Positions 1 to 10,705 of a stretch of 64,000 bases of DNA are shown piece by piece. This DNA comes from Candidatus Eisenbacteria bacterium (GTDB lineage Bacteria; Eisenbacteria; RBG-16-71-46). The stretch's first letter is position 1, and every line of letters begins with the position of its first letter. A program made the position numbers and the translations under genes. The notes below the pieces were generated by a model that made no database searches, was not told the DNA's origin, and saw only the letters and a list, made by a program, of their open reading frames with translations. The stretch is taken from assembly GCA_020847735.1 (NCBI GenBank), contig JADLBL010000011.1:39923-103922 (forward strand), read 5' to 3'.

Positions 1-11
1 GGGAGGGACGC

Positions 12-1394
<1,383 letters not shown>

Positions 1395-1450
1395 CCCGGG
1401 GCCAGCGGAGCCTTCCGCGCCGCCCGCCCGCCGCGTATGCTGACCCGGAC

Positions 1451-2110
1451 ATGAACGTCCTGCGCGGCTGGCTGTTCGACAATCTCGGGCTCAAGTTCAC
1501 CGCCCTGCTGCTGGCCGTGGCCGTGTATCTCAACGTCTACACGGACCGCAGCACGACGATGCTGCTGTCCTTTCCGGTCGAGTTCACCGACCTGCCCGAT
1601 TCGCTCGCGCTGAGCGGGCCGGCCCCCGCGGTCGTGCAGGCGCAGATGCGCGGGACCTGGAAGCAGTTGATCGGCATGCGCGTGCGCGAGCCGCGACTCA
1701 AGCTGTCGCTGCTGGGCGCGGGAACCGGGCGCTTCAGCCGCGCGCTGACCCCCGCCGATCTGCCGATGTCGGAGCAGGGCGTGACGGTCGAGAATCTCAT
1801 CGGTCCGCGAATGATCGAGATCGACATCGACGGCCGCACGACGCGGGAGCTGCCGATCGCGGCGCGCGTGGTCGGCGTTCCCGCCGCCGGCTTCGAGTTC
1901 GGCGGATTCGTCCGGCTGGATCCGCCCTTCGTGAAGGTGACCGGCGCCGCGAAATCGCTGGGCGGGCTGGACTCCCTCGTGCTCGCGCCGCTCGACCTCA
2001 GCGGCCGGCGCGACACGGTCCGGGCGGAACTGGCGATCGCCGACCTGCCGGACTGGTGCACGAGCGATCCGGCCACCGTGCACGTGAAACTGGCGCTGAC
2101 GCGGCGCTGA
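1451..2110 (+). CDS. YbbR domain-containing protein
   Basis: 219 aa protein with one N-terminal hydrophobic segment (LKFTALLLAVAVYLNVYT) followed by YbbR-like repeats, including conserved phrases such as LDLSGRRDT near the C-terminus. YbbR/CdaR proteins in Firmicutes sit beside and regulate the c-di-AMP cyclase CdaA. No cyclase gene is visible here, so that role is family knowledge only. The ATG at 1451 lies 9 nt after a TATGCT box (1436-1441), so the message may be nearly leaderless. It follows the response regulator by 56 nt on the same strand. Confidence 0.8.
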   Translation: MNVLRGWLFDNLGLKFTALLLAVAVYLNVYTDRSTTMLLSFPVEFTDLPDSLALSGPAPAVVQAQMRGTWKQLIGMRVREPRLKLSLLGAGTGRFSRALTPADLPMSEQGVTVENLIGPRMIEIDIDGRTTRELPIAARVVGVPAAGFEFGGFVRLDPPFVKVTGAAKSLGGLDSLVLAPLDLSGRRDTVRAELAIADLPDWCTSDPATVHVKLALTRR

Positions 2111-2512
2111 CGCCCGGGCGACCGGGAGGCGGGCCGCACGAACGACAACGCCGGCCCAGGGAGAGCCGGCGCGTCGTACCGGAAGACCTCGCGGGGGCGC
2201 AAGCCACGCTGGAGATGGCAGGCTCGGATGGTAGGACGCGACTCACGCGCCCCGCACCGGAGCATCGAGCAATGGCGATGCCACGCCCCGCCCGGCCTGC
2301 GATTACGCGCTAGCGACCTGAAATCGAAGCTGCTAGCCGGCCGGCCGCAGGACGGCTCCGGACCCTGCTGCCGTGCCCCGGCTGCGAAGCGCACGCGCCG
2401 TGCGGGCGGAGTTGCACGACCGGCGAGGCCTCCTTGGACCTGCGGAGCCGGCGGGCACCCGCCGACAACCGGTGACGCCGGGGCGAAAAGCCCCGCGAAT
2501 CGATTCCCGTTC
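2111..2512. other. non-coding region upstream of the rho promoter
   Basis: About 400 nt with no ORF of convincing codon use between ybbR and the rho promoter. The only clear structure is a hairpin, CGGGGC / GCCCCG with a GAAAA loop at 2479-2495, just upstream of the rho -35 box; it may end transcription from upstream. I see no tRNA, known riboswitch or repeat in it. Confidence 0.5.
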
Positions 2513-2542
2513 TTGACACCGCGCCGCGCACCTCACTAAATT
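2513..2542 (+). promoter_or_regulatory. sigma-70-type promoter of rho
   Basis: TTGACA at 2513-2518, 18-bp spacer, TAAATT at 2537-2542. Expected start of transcription is near 2550, which leaves a leader of about 310 nt before the rho ATG. A perfect -35 box makes this one of the best promoters in the window. Confidence 0.75.
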
Positions 2543-2861
2543 TCACCCGTCGTTCAGGCGCACCACGCCAGCCACGCGCCGCCGACCACGGCCCCGCCCC
2601 GCGGGCCCCGAACGCCAGCCTTCCCGATCCCCGCATCCCAGGAGCCGTTCGACCGGTCTCACCGGTCCCAGCCGATCCGTTTCACGCTCCCAGCCACGAG
2701 GAATGTCTCCGCAGCATCCGGTTCGCGCCCGTCGCGGACCCGTTCGCGCACCCGAGCCGACCACGAGGCCAGCGGCCCAGCGCCGTCCACGGCCACACCG
2801 CCGCACGCGCGCCTTCGGCGTGACGTGGGGCGGCGCCCACTTCCAGCCAAGGCGACCGCGC

Positions 2862-4196
2862 ATGGAACCCCAGGAGATCCCGGCAGCGCCCGAGACCGGC
2901 GAAGCCCCCGCGACCCCGTCCGTCGGCACGGCACCGGGCGCGCAGACGCTCGAGCTGCAGGCGCTCAAGGGCAAGACCATGTCCGAGCTGCTGCGCATCT
3001 GTCAGGAGCTCGAGATCACCGGCACGAGCGGCCTGCGCAAGCAGGAGCTGATCTTCATGATCCTCGAGGGCCAGACCGAGCGGAACGGCCTGATCTTCAA
3101 CGAGGGCGTGCTCGAGATCCTGCCCGAGGGCTACGGTTTCCTGCGCTCGGCGCAATACAACTACCTGCCGGGGCCCGACGACATCTACGTCTCGCCTTCG
3201 CAGATCAAACGCTTCGACCTGCACACGGGCGACACCGTGTCGGGGCAGGTGCGGCCGCCCAAGGAAGGCGAACGCTACTTCGCGCTGCTGCGCGTCGAGG
3301 CCGTGAACTTCGAGAGCCCCGAGTCGGCGAAGGGCAAGATCCTGTTCGACAACCTGACGCCGCTCTACCCCATCGCGAAGCTCAACCTCGAGACCAAGGA
3401 CCGCTGCCTCGAGACGCGCATCATTGACCTGCTTTCGCCGATCGGCAAGGGCCAGCGCGCGCTGATCACCTCGCCGCCCAAGGCGGGCAAGACGGTGCTG
3501 CTGCAGAAGCTCGCCAACGCCATCGCCGAGAACCATCCCGAGGTGGTGCTCATCGTGCTGCTGATTGACGAGCGCCCCGAGGAGGTCACCGACATGCAGC
3601 GCTCGGTGAAGGGCGAGGTCGTCTCGTCCACCTTCGACGAACCCGCCGAGCGCCACGTGCAGGTCGCCGAAATGGTGATCGAGAAGGCCAAGCGCCTCGT
3701 CGAGCACGGCCGCGACGTCGTCATCCTGCTCGATTCGATCACGCGCCTGGCGCGCGCGCACAACACGGTCGTGCCGCACTCGGGCAAGATCCTGTCGGGC
3801 GGCGTGGACGCGAACGCGCTGCAGCGCCCCAAGCGCTTCTTCGGGTCGGCGCGCAACATCGAAGCCGGCGGCTCGCTCACGATCGTCGCGACCGCGCTCA
3901 TTGAGACCGGCTCGCGCATGGACGAGGTGATCTTCGAGGAGTTCAAGGGCACCGGAAACTCCGAGCTGGTCCTGGATCGCAAGATCGCCGACAAGCGCAT
4001 TTTTCCGGCCATTGACATCAACCGCTCCGGCACCCGCAAGGAAGAGCTGCTGCTCGCGCCCGACGTGCTCTCGCGTGTCTGGATCCTGCGCAAGTTTCTC
4101 AACGAACTGAACCCGGTCGAGGCGATGGAGTTCCTCATCACGCGCATGAGCGACACCAAGACGAACAAGAAGTTTCTCGAGAACATGAACTCCTGA
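2862..4196 (+). CDS. rho: transcription termination factor Rho
   Basis: Hexameric RNA-dependent ATPase that ends transcription, 444 aa, cytoplasmic. The N-terminal Rho domain ([26 protein letters not shown]) is followed by the CSD-like RNA-binding domain ([16 protein letters not shown]...[11 protein letters not shown]) and the RecA-like ATPase. Walker A is [12 protein letters not shown], Walker [15 protein letters not shown], and the secondary RNA-binding loop region [15 protein letters not shown] is intact. I chose ATG 2862 because MEPQEI begins the family-like N-terminus; an upstream in-frame start at 2703 would add low-complexity sequence. It has its own promoter and a long leader, consistent with the autoregulation known for rho in other bacteria. 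Confidence 0.97.
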   Translation: MEPQEIPAAPETGEAPATPSVGTAPGAQTLELQALKGKTMSELLRICQELEITGTSGLRKQELIFMILEGQTERNGLIFNEGVLEILPEGYGFLRSAQYNYLPGPDDIYVSPSQIKRFDLHTGDTVSGQVRPPKEGERYFALLRVEAVNFESPESAKGKILFDNLTPLYPIAKLNLETKDRCLETRIIDLLSPIGKGQRALITSPPKAGKTVLLQKLANAIAENHPEVVLIVLLIDERPEEVTDMQRSVKGEVVSSTFDEPAERHVQVAEMVIEKAKRLVEHGRDVVILLDSITRLARAHNTVVPHSGKILSGGVDANALQRPKRFFGSARNIEAGGSLTIVATALIETGSRMDEVIFEEFKGTGNSELVLDRKIADKRIFPAIDINRSGTRKEELLLAPDVLSRVWILRKFLNELNPVEAMEFLITRMSDTKTNKKFLENMNS

Positions 4197-4213
4197 TCCT
4201 TCAGCGGCTCCGC

Positions 4214-4255
4214 GCGTGCCGGCCGGCGGCCCGCGCGCGCGGCCGCCCGGCACGC
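4214..4255 (+). terminator. strong hairpin after rho
   Basis: GCGTGCCGG (4214-4222) pairs with CCGGCACGC (4247-4255), and an inner GGCGGC / GCCGCC stem extends it. There is no clear T-tract, so it could be a terminator of the GC-hairpin kind or only a 3'-end stabiliser. Confidence 0.5.
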
Positions 4256-4333
4256 CGTACCCGACTTCCTTGCGAAGTCCCGCGGGCTCGTGCTGCTATC
4301 CTGCGTGCGGCGTCCGTTCCGCCCGGAGGATCC

Positions 4334-4825
4334 ATGAAGGAAACCGCACGCATCGCCGACCAGCTTCACCGCAGCCTCGCGGGGCCCGCCTGGCACGGCC
4401 CGTCGGTGCTCGAAGTGCTGGCGGGGCTCACGCCGAAGCAGGCCGCCGCGAGGCCGATCTCCGGCTGGAAGAGCATCTGGGATCTGGCGCTTCATCAGAT
4501 CGTCTGGCAGGACGCGGTGCGTGCGCATCTCGCGGGTCGCTGGCCGGTCATCAAGCTCGGCGGTCCGAAGGACTGGCCGCCCGCTCCGAAACCCACCCTG
4601 GCCGCGTGGAACGCGACGCTCGCGAAACTCCGGCGTTCCAACGCGGCGCTCGTCCGGGCCGCCCGCGCGTTTCCCGACTCGAGGCTCGACCGGCCTCTCA
4701 AGGAAGGCGCGTCGAGCGCATACGTGCAGCTGCACGGCGCCGTGCAGCACAACCTCTGGCACGCGGGCGAGATGGCCGCGCTCAAGCGGGCGCAGGGTCT
4801 GCCGGTGCTGAAGCCTAAGGCGTGA
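4334..4825 (+). CDS. DinB-family putative metal-dependent protein
   Basis: 163 aa protein resembling the DinB/YfiT four-helix-bundle superfamily. The spaced histidines fit the metal-binding triad seen in that family: one in the second helix ([10 protein letters not shown]) and the pair in [21 protein letters not shown] near the C-terminus. Members include thiol transferases and many proteins of unknown function; the substrate cannot be told here. The ATG at 4334 follows GGAGGATCC. An extended -10 like box, TGCTATCCT, lies about 30 nt upstream. It stands alone between rho and a TolB-like gene. Confidence 0.75.
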   Translation: MKETARIADQLHRSLAGPAWHGPSVLEVLAGLTPKQAAARPISGWKSIWDLALHQIVWQDAVRAHLAGRWPVIKLGGPKDWPPAPKPTLAAWNATLAKLRRSNAALVRAARAFPDSRLDRPLKEGASSAYVQLHGAVQHNLWHAGEMAALKRAQGLPVLKPKA

Positions 4826-4871
4826 CGCGCCCCGTGCCCGCGTCGCCGGGGCCGATCGCGGAAGGGAGCGC

Positions 4872-5822
4872 GTGCGCGCGGCGCGGCGGGTGAAGTTCGC
4901 ACGCGTCGCTCTCGCGCTGGCGGCGTTGCTCGCCGGTCTGGCGGTGTCCGTCGCGCCGCAATCCGCCGTTCCGTCCGCGCCGGCGACGCCGGCCGCGCCC
5001 GCCACGCCGCCGTCGTTCCGGCAGGACGTCGCCTGGTCGCCCGACGGCCAGACGATCGCCTGGTCCGAGTACTCGATCGTCGAGCCGGACAGCTCGCCGA
5101 GCTGGAGCATCTGGAGCTCGACTCCCGCCGGCACCCGGCGCGTGCGCCTCGTTCCGAACGCGCAGTGGGTGGACTTCTCGCCCGATGGCCGCCGGCTCGT
5201 CTATGGCGCGCAGGTGGACGGCAACTGGGACGTGTACAGCGCCCGGCGGGACGGGTCCGACGCCCGGCGGCTGACGCGCGACCCGGCGGTGGATCGCGAG
5301 CCGGCATGGTCGCCGCGCGGCGACCGGATCGCATTCACCTCGAACCGCGACGGCGCGCAGGAGCTGTTCGTGATGAACGCCGACGGCTCGAACCCACGAA
5401 GGCTGACGAACGATTCGACCGACTCGCACAATCCGGCCTGGTCGGCCGACGGCACGAAGCTCGTCTGGTACGCGCGTGACGCGGGCGGCGATCGCCTGCA
5501 CGTCGCGAGCGCCGACGGCTCGAACGCCGCGGTCGTGCCCACGACCGACGCGGGCGCGATCCATCCCTGCTTCCTGCCCGACGGACGGCTGCTGTTCGCC
5601 GGGCTCACCCCGGCGGGCCGAAGGCTGCTGACCACCATCGCGACCGACGGCTCGAACCAGGTCGTGCTGGGAGGAATCGAGGCCTTCTACGCCCGCCCCT
5701 CGCGCGACGGCCGCCGCATCGCGTTCCTCGCCGGCGCCTGGCCGCGCTCGCGCATTTGCGTCGCCCGCGCCGACGGCAGCGCCGCGCGAATCGTGATCGG
5801 CGACCCGCGCGAGCAGCGGTAG
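4872..5822 (+). CDS. exported TolB-like beta-propeller (PD40) protein
   Basis: 316 aa with a likely signal peptide ([24 protein letters not shown]) and then repeated PD40/WD40-like units of the type [40 protein letters not shown] and [12 protein letters not shown], giving a five- or six-bladed propeller. Such proteins resemble the periplasmic TolB C-terminal domain, but the TolB N-terminal domain and the tol-pal neighbours are absent. A binding role in the periplasm is likely; the ligand is unknown. The start is GTG 4872 behind GGAAGGGAGC. Confidence 0.8.
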   Translation: MRAARRVKFARVALALAALLAGLAVSVAPQSAVPSAPATPAAPATPPSFRQDVAWSPDGQTIAWSEYSIVEPDSSPSWSIWSSTPAGTRRVRLVPNAQWVDFSPDGRRLVYGAQVDGNWDVYSARRDGSDARRLTRDPAVDREPAWSPRGDRIAFTSNRDGAQELFVMNADGSNPRRLTNDSTDSHNPAWSADGTKLVWYARDAGGDRLHVASADGSNAAVVPTTDAGAIHPCFLPDGRLLFAGLTPAGRRLLTTIATDGSNQVVLGGIEAFYARPSRDGRRIAFLAGAWPRSRICVARADGSAARIVIGDPREQR

Positions 5823-6075
5823 GTCCAGGGTCGGGGGCCGACCCATTCGCCGGATCCTGGACTCGCTCGCAGCATGTCCATGAAGCCGCCGTGAACAATT
5901 CCTTCCCAGTTCGACATTCAGCGCGTAACCTTTTCCCACCCCCGAATCGAGCAGGGAGAGGATGTCGTTTCGCACCCTGGGACGGACGCTCGGCGATCCA
6001 TCGCGGCGTGGCGGTCAGCGGCCCCGGGACGACTCGGCTCATCGCGGGCCGCAGGCCCGTTCGGAGGAGGCCGCC

Positions 6076-9000
6076 ATGCCGTCGTCCGTCACGCAACGCA
6101 CGTCGCTGCCCGCGCCGGCAGGCACCGGTCGGAAGGTCGTGGTGCTCGCGATGCTTCTCACGCAATTTGCCCCCCCCCGGAACTCGTGCGGCATCCCTGA
6201 GCACGACCGGCCGGTGGTCGAGCACGGGTGATCTCGGCGTCGTGGGCACGCACGTCGTGCTGCTGCGCGAGCCGCAGTCGAACGCGGCCAAGGTGTTCCT
6301 GTTCGGGGAGTCGGGCTCGAACCAGAAGATGAAGCTGTGGCGATTCTTCGCGGACGACGACACGCTGCGGCTGCCACCGGCGACCTTCGTGGACTCGCTG
6401 TCGGTGCTGGAATCGGTCGCGCATCCGGACACGGCGGTGAACGACCTGTTCTGCAACGGACATTCGGTGCTGCCCGATGGGCGGATGCTGTTCCTGGGCG
6501 GGAACTACCAGCCGCGGAACGCCTGCGAGACGGTGTACACATTTGATCCGGCGTGGTTCGGCGGGGCGGCGAATCCGTGGACGACGGACGCGACCATGGC
6601 GGCCGAGCGCTGGTACGCGACGGCGACGGCGCTGCCGGACGGGCGCACGCTGGCGGCGGCGGGTGAAGCGCGGAGCTGGTTCGGGGCCTACGGCGGCCGC
6701 ACGAACGCCGGCGCCAGCGACCGCACGTGGCGTTCGCTGGCGTTCGCGGCGCGATACTACTGGGGCGACACGACGGCGGTGCCGGCGGAGATAACGCCGC
6801 CCACGGGGCTGACCCGGGTGCGGAAGAACTTTCCGACTGCGGGGCAGTACCCGCGTGCGCGGGAGGACCACGCGCAGGCCGGCATCCCGAGCGGCACGGC
6901 GGTGATCTTCGGTGGCCGGCAGGTGGTGTCGGCCGCCGAGGACACGGTGCTGGGAGATGCCTGGCTCGTGCAGCCCTCGCCGCTGCCGAACGATTCGGTC
7001 ATGACCTGGATCCGGCTCAATCAGATGGACTACGACGCGACCCCCGGCCTGCCCGAGGCGATTCCGTGCCCGCGCACGCGCGCGGCGATGGTTTGGGCGG
7101 GCGTGACCTGGGGGGATGCGAGGACGACTCTGACCGGCGCGCAGGACAGTCTGGCCTGCTATCTGTTCGGCGGCCTCGATTCGAGCGGGCACGCGCTGAG
7201 CGATCTGTGGCTCGGGCGGGTCCGTCCCTCGGCCTCGCGCCTGGTGGACGGCTACTACCGGCAGGTGCAGGACCTTGCCTGGCAGCGTGTGCTGCCCGAC
7301 GACACGCCGGGTCGTGCCCGCTACGGCCACACGCTGTGGTTCGACCCGGGCGATGCCGGCGTGAGCGGGGCTCCGTACGCGCGGCTCGTCGTGTTCGGCG
7401 GGCAGACGAACGACAGCACCCTCGCTCCGGACAGCCTCTACACCTTCGGTGTGGGCAGCGTCGCGCCGGCGCAGTGGCAGGCATTGCGGCCGGCGACGGA
7501 TCCGGTCTGGGGCTCGCCGAAGGCGCGCCAGGGGCACATGGCGACGCAGCAGCGGCCGATGCTGCGCGGGGAGTCGCACAAGTTCTACCTGTTCGGCGGC
7601 CAGGACGGGCGCGGCAATCTGCTGACGGACGCCGATGCGCGCTGCACCAACGGACTCGACTCGCACCTGTGGGCGCTGAGCCGTTCGGACACGACCGCGG
7701 CGGGTCCGAACTACGAATGGGACTGGATCGCGTGGTCGTGCAATCAGAAGCCAGGTCCGCTGCCGCGCGCGCGCGCGGCGATGGCCTACGACAGCTGGAG
7801 CGAGCGGCTGGTGGTGGTCGGCGGCGATCTGAACGGCGACGGCCAGGCGGGCGGGCTCACGGACTCGGTGTGGTGCATTCAGGTCGAAAGCTACGGATCC
7901 GGGGTCAAGAACAAGTGGTTCCAGCCACCCGTGCGGGCCCGGGGTTTTCCCGCCATGCCGCCGACCAAGGGCCTGTCGCTGCTCGCGTACGGGGACGCGG
8001 GCTACATCAACGAGAGCAGCCTGGAAGCGTACGATCCGAGCGGCACGTCGCCGTCGTGCTCGCCGTGGTCGGCGCCGCAGGGAACGTGGACCACCGTGAC
8101 GAGCCAGGATTCGCTCAGCCAGCGATCCATCTCGGCGTATCCCTACCTGTTCGTGTTGCCGGACGGACGGCTCTTCAACGCCGGTCCGGCCCCGGCGGAT
8201 CGGCTGGATCAGCCGTACCGGCGGTTCTACAGCCTCGCCACGAACCAGTGGTCGGACGACGCCTCCCACCATTTCATGGATGCCGCGGTGATGGGATCGG
8301 CGGTCATGTACCGGCCGGGGAAGGTGCTGCGGGCGGGCTCGCACGGCCCCAGCGACCAGGGTACGGCGCATGCCCGGACCGAAACGATCGAGATCGCGGC
8401 GGGGCAGATGCCGGCGTGGGAGGTTTACGGAGGACAAGGGAACGCCCCGTTGACCGCCCGGATGAATCACAATTTGACGTTGCTGCCCACCGGCGACGTT
8501 CTGGCGACCGGGGGCGTGACCAAGCCGCTCAGCGATGGCGGCTTGCCTGTCCAGCGCCCACAACTCTGGCGAGTCGGTGCGGGATCCTGGAACGCGATCG
8601 GGGACTCGTTGCGAGAAGATCACAAGATCCGCAACTATCACTCGGCCGCACTGCTCCTTCCGGACGGACGCGTGATGACCTCAGGGGGCGAGGATCCGAA
8701 CCTGGCGGATCGGGTGACGGTGAGCATCTTCGAGCCGCCGTACCTGTTCAGCGGCGATAGCTATGCGCATCGCCCGGCGATCGCCGACGGGCCCGAGGTC
8801 CTGCGCTACGGCGAGCCGTTCACACTGACGCTCGCCGACGCGGCCGATCTGGACTCGATTCGCAGCGTCGCTCTGCTGCGGCCGGCGGCAGTCACGCACG
8901 GCTTCGACCAGAGCCAGCGCTTCGTGCCGCTGGCGTTCGTGGCGCGGACGGCCCCGGCGCGTCTGCTGGCGTGGGCGCCGCCCGACAGCTTCTACGCGCC

Positions 9001-10705
9001 GCCGGGTGAGTACATGCTGTTCGTCACCCTCGGCCGCGGCACCGGTGCCAGCTCCTTGCCCGTGCCCTCGCTTGCCAGGTGGGTGACGGTGCGCCGACCT
9101 GCGGGCGCCCAGCGCGATTCGCTCGACGTCGTGCCCCCGCGGGGTGGGACGTACATGAACCTGAGCAAGGTCAACGCGTGCGAGAGCACGCCGGCGATTC
9201 GGCTGCGCTGGAACGCCCCGGCCGATGACGACACGCTGGCGTTTTCGGGCAAGGCGAGGAGCTACAACCTGCGCTGGACGCTCAACAGCAGCCCGCCGCA
9301 TTTCAACCAGTGGACGGCGAAGGCGACTGCGGCGCCCCAGGCGGTCTTCGCGACCGAGGAGGTGATGGTGGACGGTCTGCAGGACCAGGTCTGGTACCGG
9401 TTTGCTCTGAAGGCGATCGGTGACAACGCCGACAGCTCGGCGCTCTCCAACGAACTCGTGACGAACGCCGTCCAGTGTGACGACGGCGGCAGCTCGGGCG
9501 GTGGGGGCGGCGGCCAGTACGGCACTCGTGCCCAGACGGCGAGCCGGGGCGACTTCGGGAAGCCCGGCGCGGGCAGCCCATCCGCGAACGAGAACACGCT
9601 CTTCCCCGGCGTGCCGCTCGGCGCACGAGCACGGGACATGCTGCGCCTGCGGCAGCCGCCGGGACTGGTCGGTGGTCAGCGGCGGGCGTACCTCCGCCAG
9701 GGCGAGAGCCGCGGGCTGCTCGTCTCGCAGGTGCGACTACTCGCGGCCGACCACGCGGAGGGAACCGAGGTGGTTGTGGCCCCGTCTGGGGAGTTGCGGG
9801 CAGGCGTTCGCGCCGCCACGACGCTCGCTCGCGACCGGATGGGGCGCGATGTCACGGCGCGGGCGACCGGTCTTGGAGCCGAGCCGGTCTACGCCGACTC
9901 GGGCGAGGTGCTCGAGATCTCCCTGCCGGGGCAGGTGTCACCGGCCGCGCGCACGCTTGTGCTCGAGCTGATGGCAGGCGGGAGCCAGTCGGCCGGCGTG
10001 CTCGTCGAGCGCGACCCTGGCGACGGGGTGTGGACACAGTTGGCGGTGGTTCACCCGCGGCGTGACTGGGACGTAACCGCCCTGCCGGAGGTTCGGACCG
10101 AACGGCTGCGGCTCACGTTCAAGGGCGCCCATGCACTGCGTTTCGCCGGTGAGCTCGCAGGTGCGAGCGCGGTCGTGGCGCGGCCGGCGCCTCTCGTTCA
10201 TGCCGTGAGCACTTTCGCCGGTGAAGCGTTCGACGCGGTAGGTGGCACGGTGGACACGACCCTGGCGATGGTCGCGGGCGACACGCTCTCGCTGCTCTTC
10301 GGTGATCTGGCGCCGCCGCAGGAGGGCGCGCGCACGTGGCTGCTGGAGGCGACGGGCACGCCGGTGGCGCCTTCGCTGGCGCACTTGCTCGCCGGTCGCC
10401 TGGCGAAGGATGAGCCGAGTGGCCTTCCGACCGCCTTCGCGGTTCACCCGGCGGCGCCCAACCCGGCGCACGGCACGGTCCGGCTGGCGTTCGATCTGCC
10501 GCGGCGCACGAGCGTTCGCCTGGAGATCTTCGATCCGCAGGGTCGCCGGGTGAGGCGCTTCGACGGCGAGTACGCCGCAGGCCGGCAGGCGTTGGAGTGG
10601 GACCTGCGGCACACGAACGGTCCGCGCTTGGCGCCCGGGATCTACTCGTTCCGGGTGGTGGCCGGCACGTTCCGGGCGCAGCGCAAGCTGGTGGTGCTGC
10701 CATGA
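6076..10705 (+). CDS. secreted Kelch / copper-radical-oxidase-like protein, frame broken at a C9 tract
   Basis: Giant exported protein, 1542 aa if one C is removed from the tract at 6170-6178; as read, the start frame stops at 6231. The signal peptide (GRKVVVLAMLLTQFAPP) lies before the tract. The galactose/glyoxal-oxidase ligands are all present: Cys at 6452-6454 (LFCNGHSVLPDG), Tyr at 6614-6616 (RWYATATALPDG), Tyr-His at 8636-8641 (NYHSAALLLPDG) and His at 8897-8899 (AVTHGFDQSQRF). A second group of Kelch blades with VFGG motifs is nested between the Cys/Tyr blade and the later blades. Then follow a DUF1929-like early-set domain, an Fn3-like segment, a GGGGGG linker and a FlgD/Por-like C-terminal domain with PNP at its start. 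Its stop overlaps the next start (ATGA). Confidence 0.8.
6170..6178 (+). repeat. homopolymeric C tract (C9) within the signal-peptide end
   Basis: Nine consecutive C residues immediately after the signal-peptide core. With nine the frame ends at a TGA at 6229-6231. With eight (or eleven) it continues into the large Kelch protein, giving FAPPGTRAASLSTTGRW. A tract of this length can slip, so this may be a phase-variation switch or a sequencing/assembly error. Confidence 0.9.

Noticed and set aside
2682..4253. 523-codon minus-strand frame opposite rho
   Set aside because: Shadow of the rho coding sequence; the plus-strand product is unmistakable.
5756..6180. Upstream in-frame extension of the Kelch protein ([10 protein letters not shown]...)
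   Set aside because: Overlaps the end of the TolB-like gene and has no signal peptide; the true start is better placed at ATG 6076 in the other frame, joined through the C tract.
6158..8641. 827-codon open frame on the minus strand inside the Kelch gene
   Set aside because: Long antisense frames are common at this GC content. Its translation is Arg/His-rich without domains, while the plus strand has clear Kelch and oxidase motifs.
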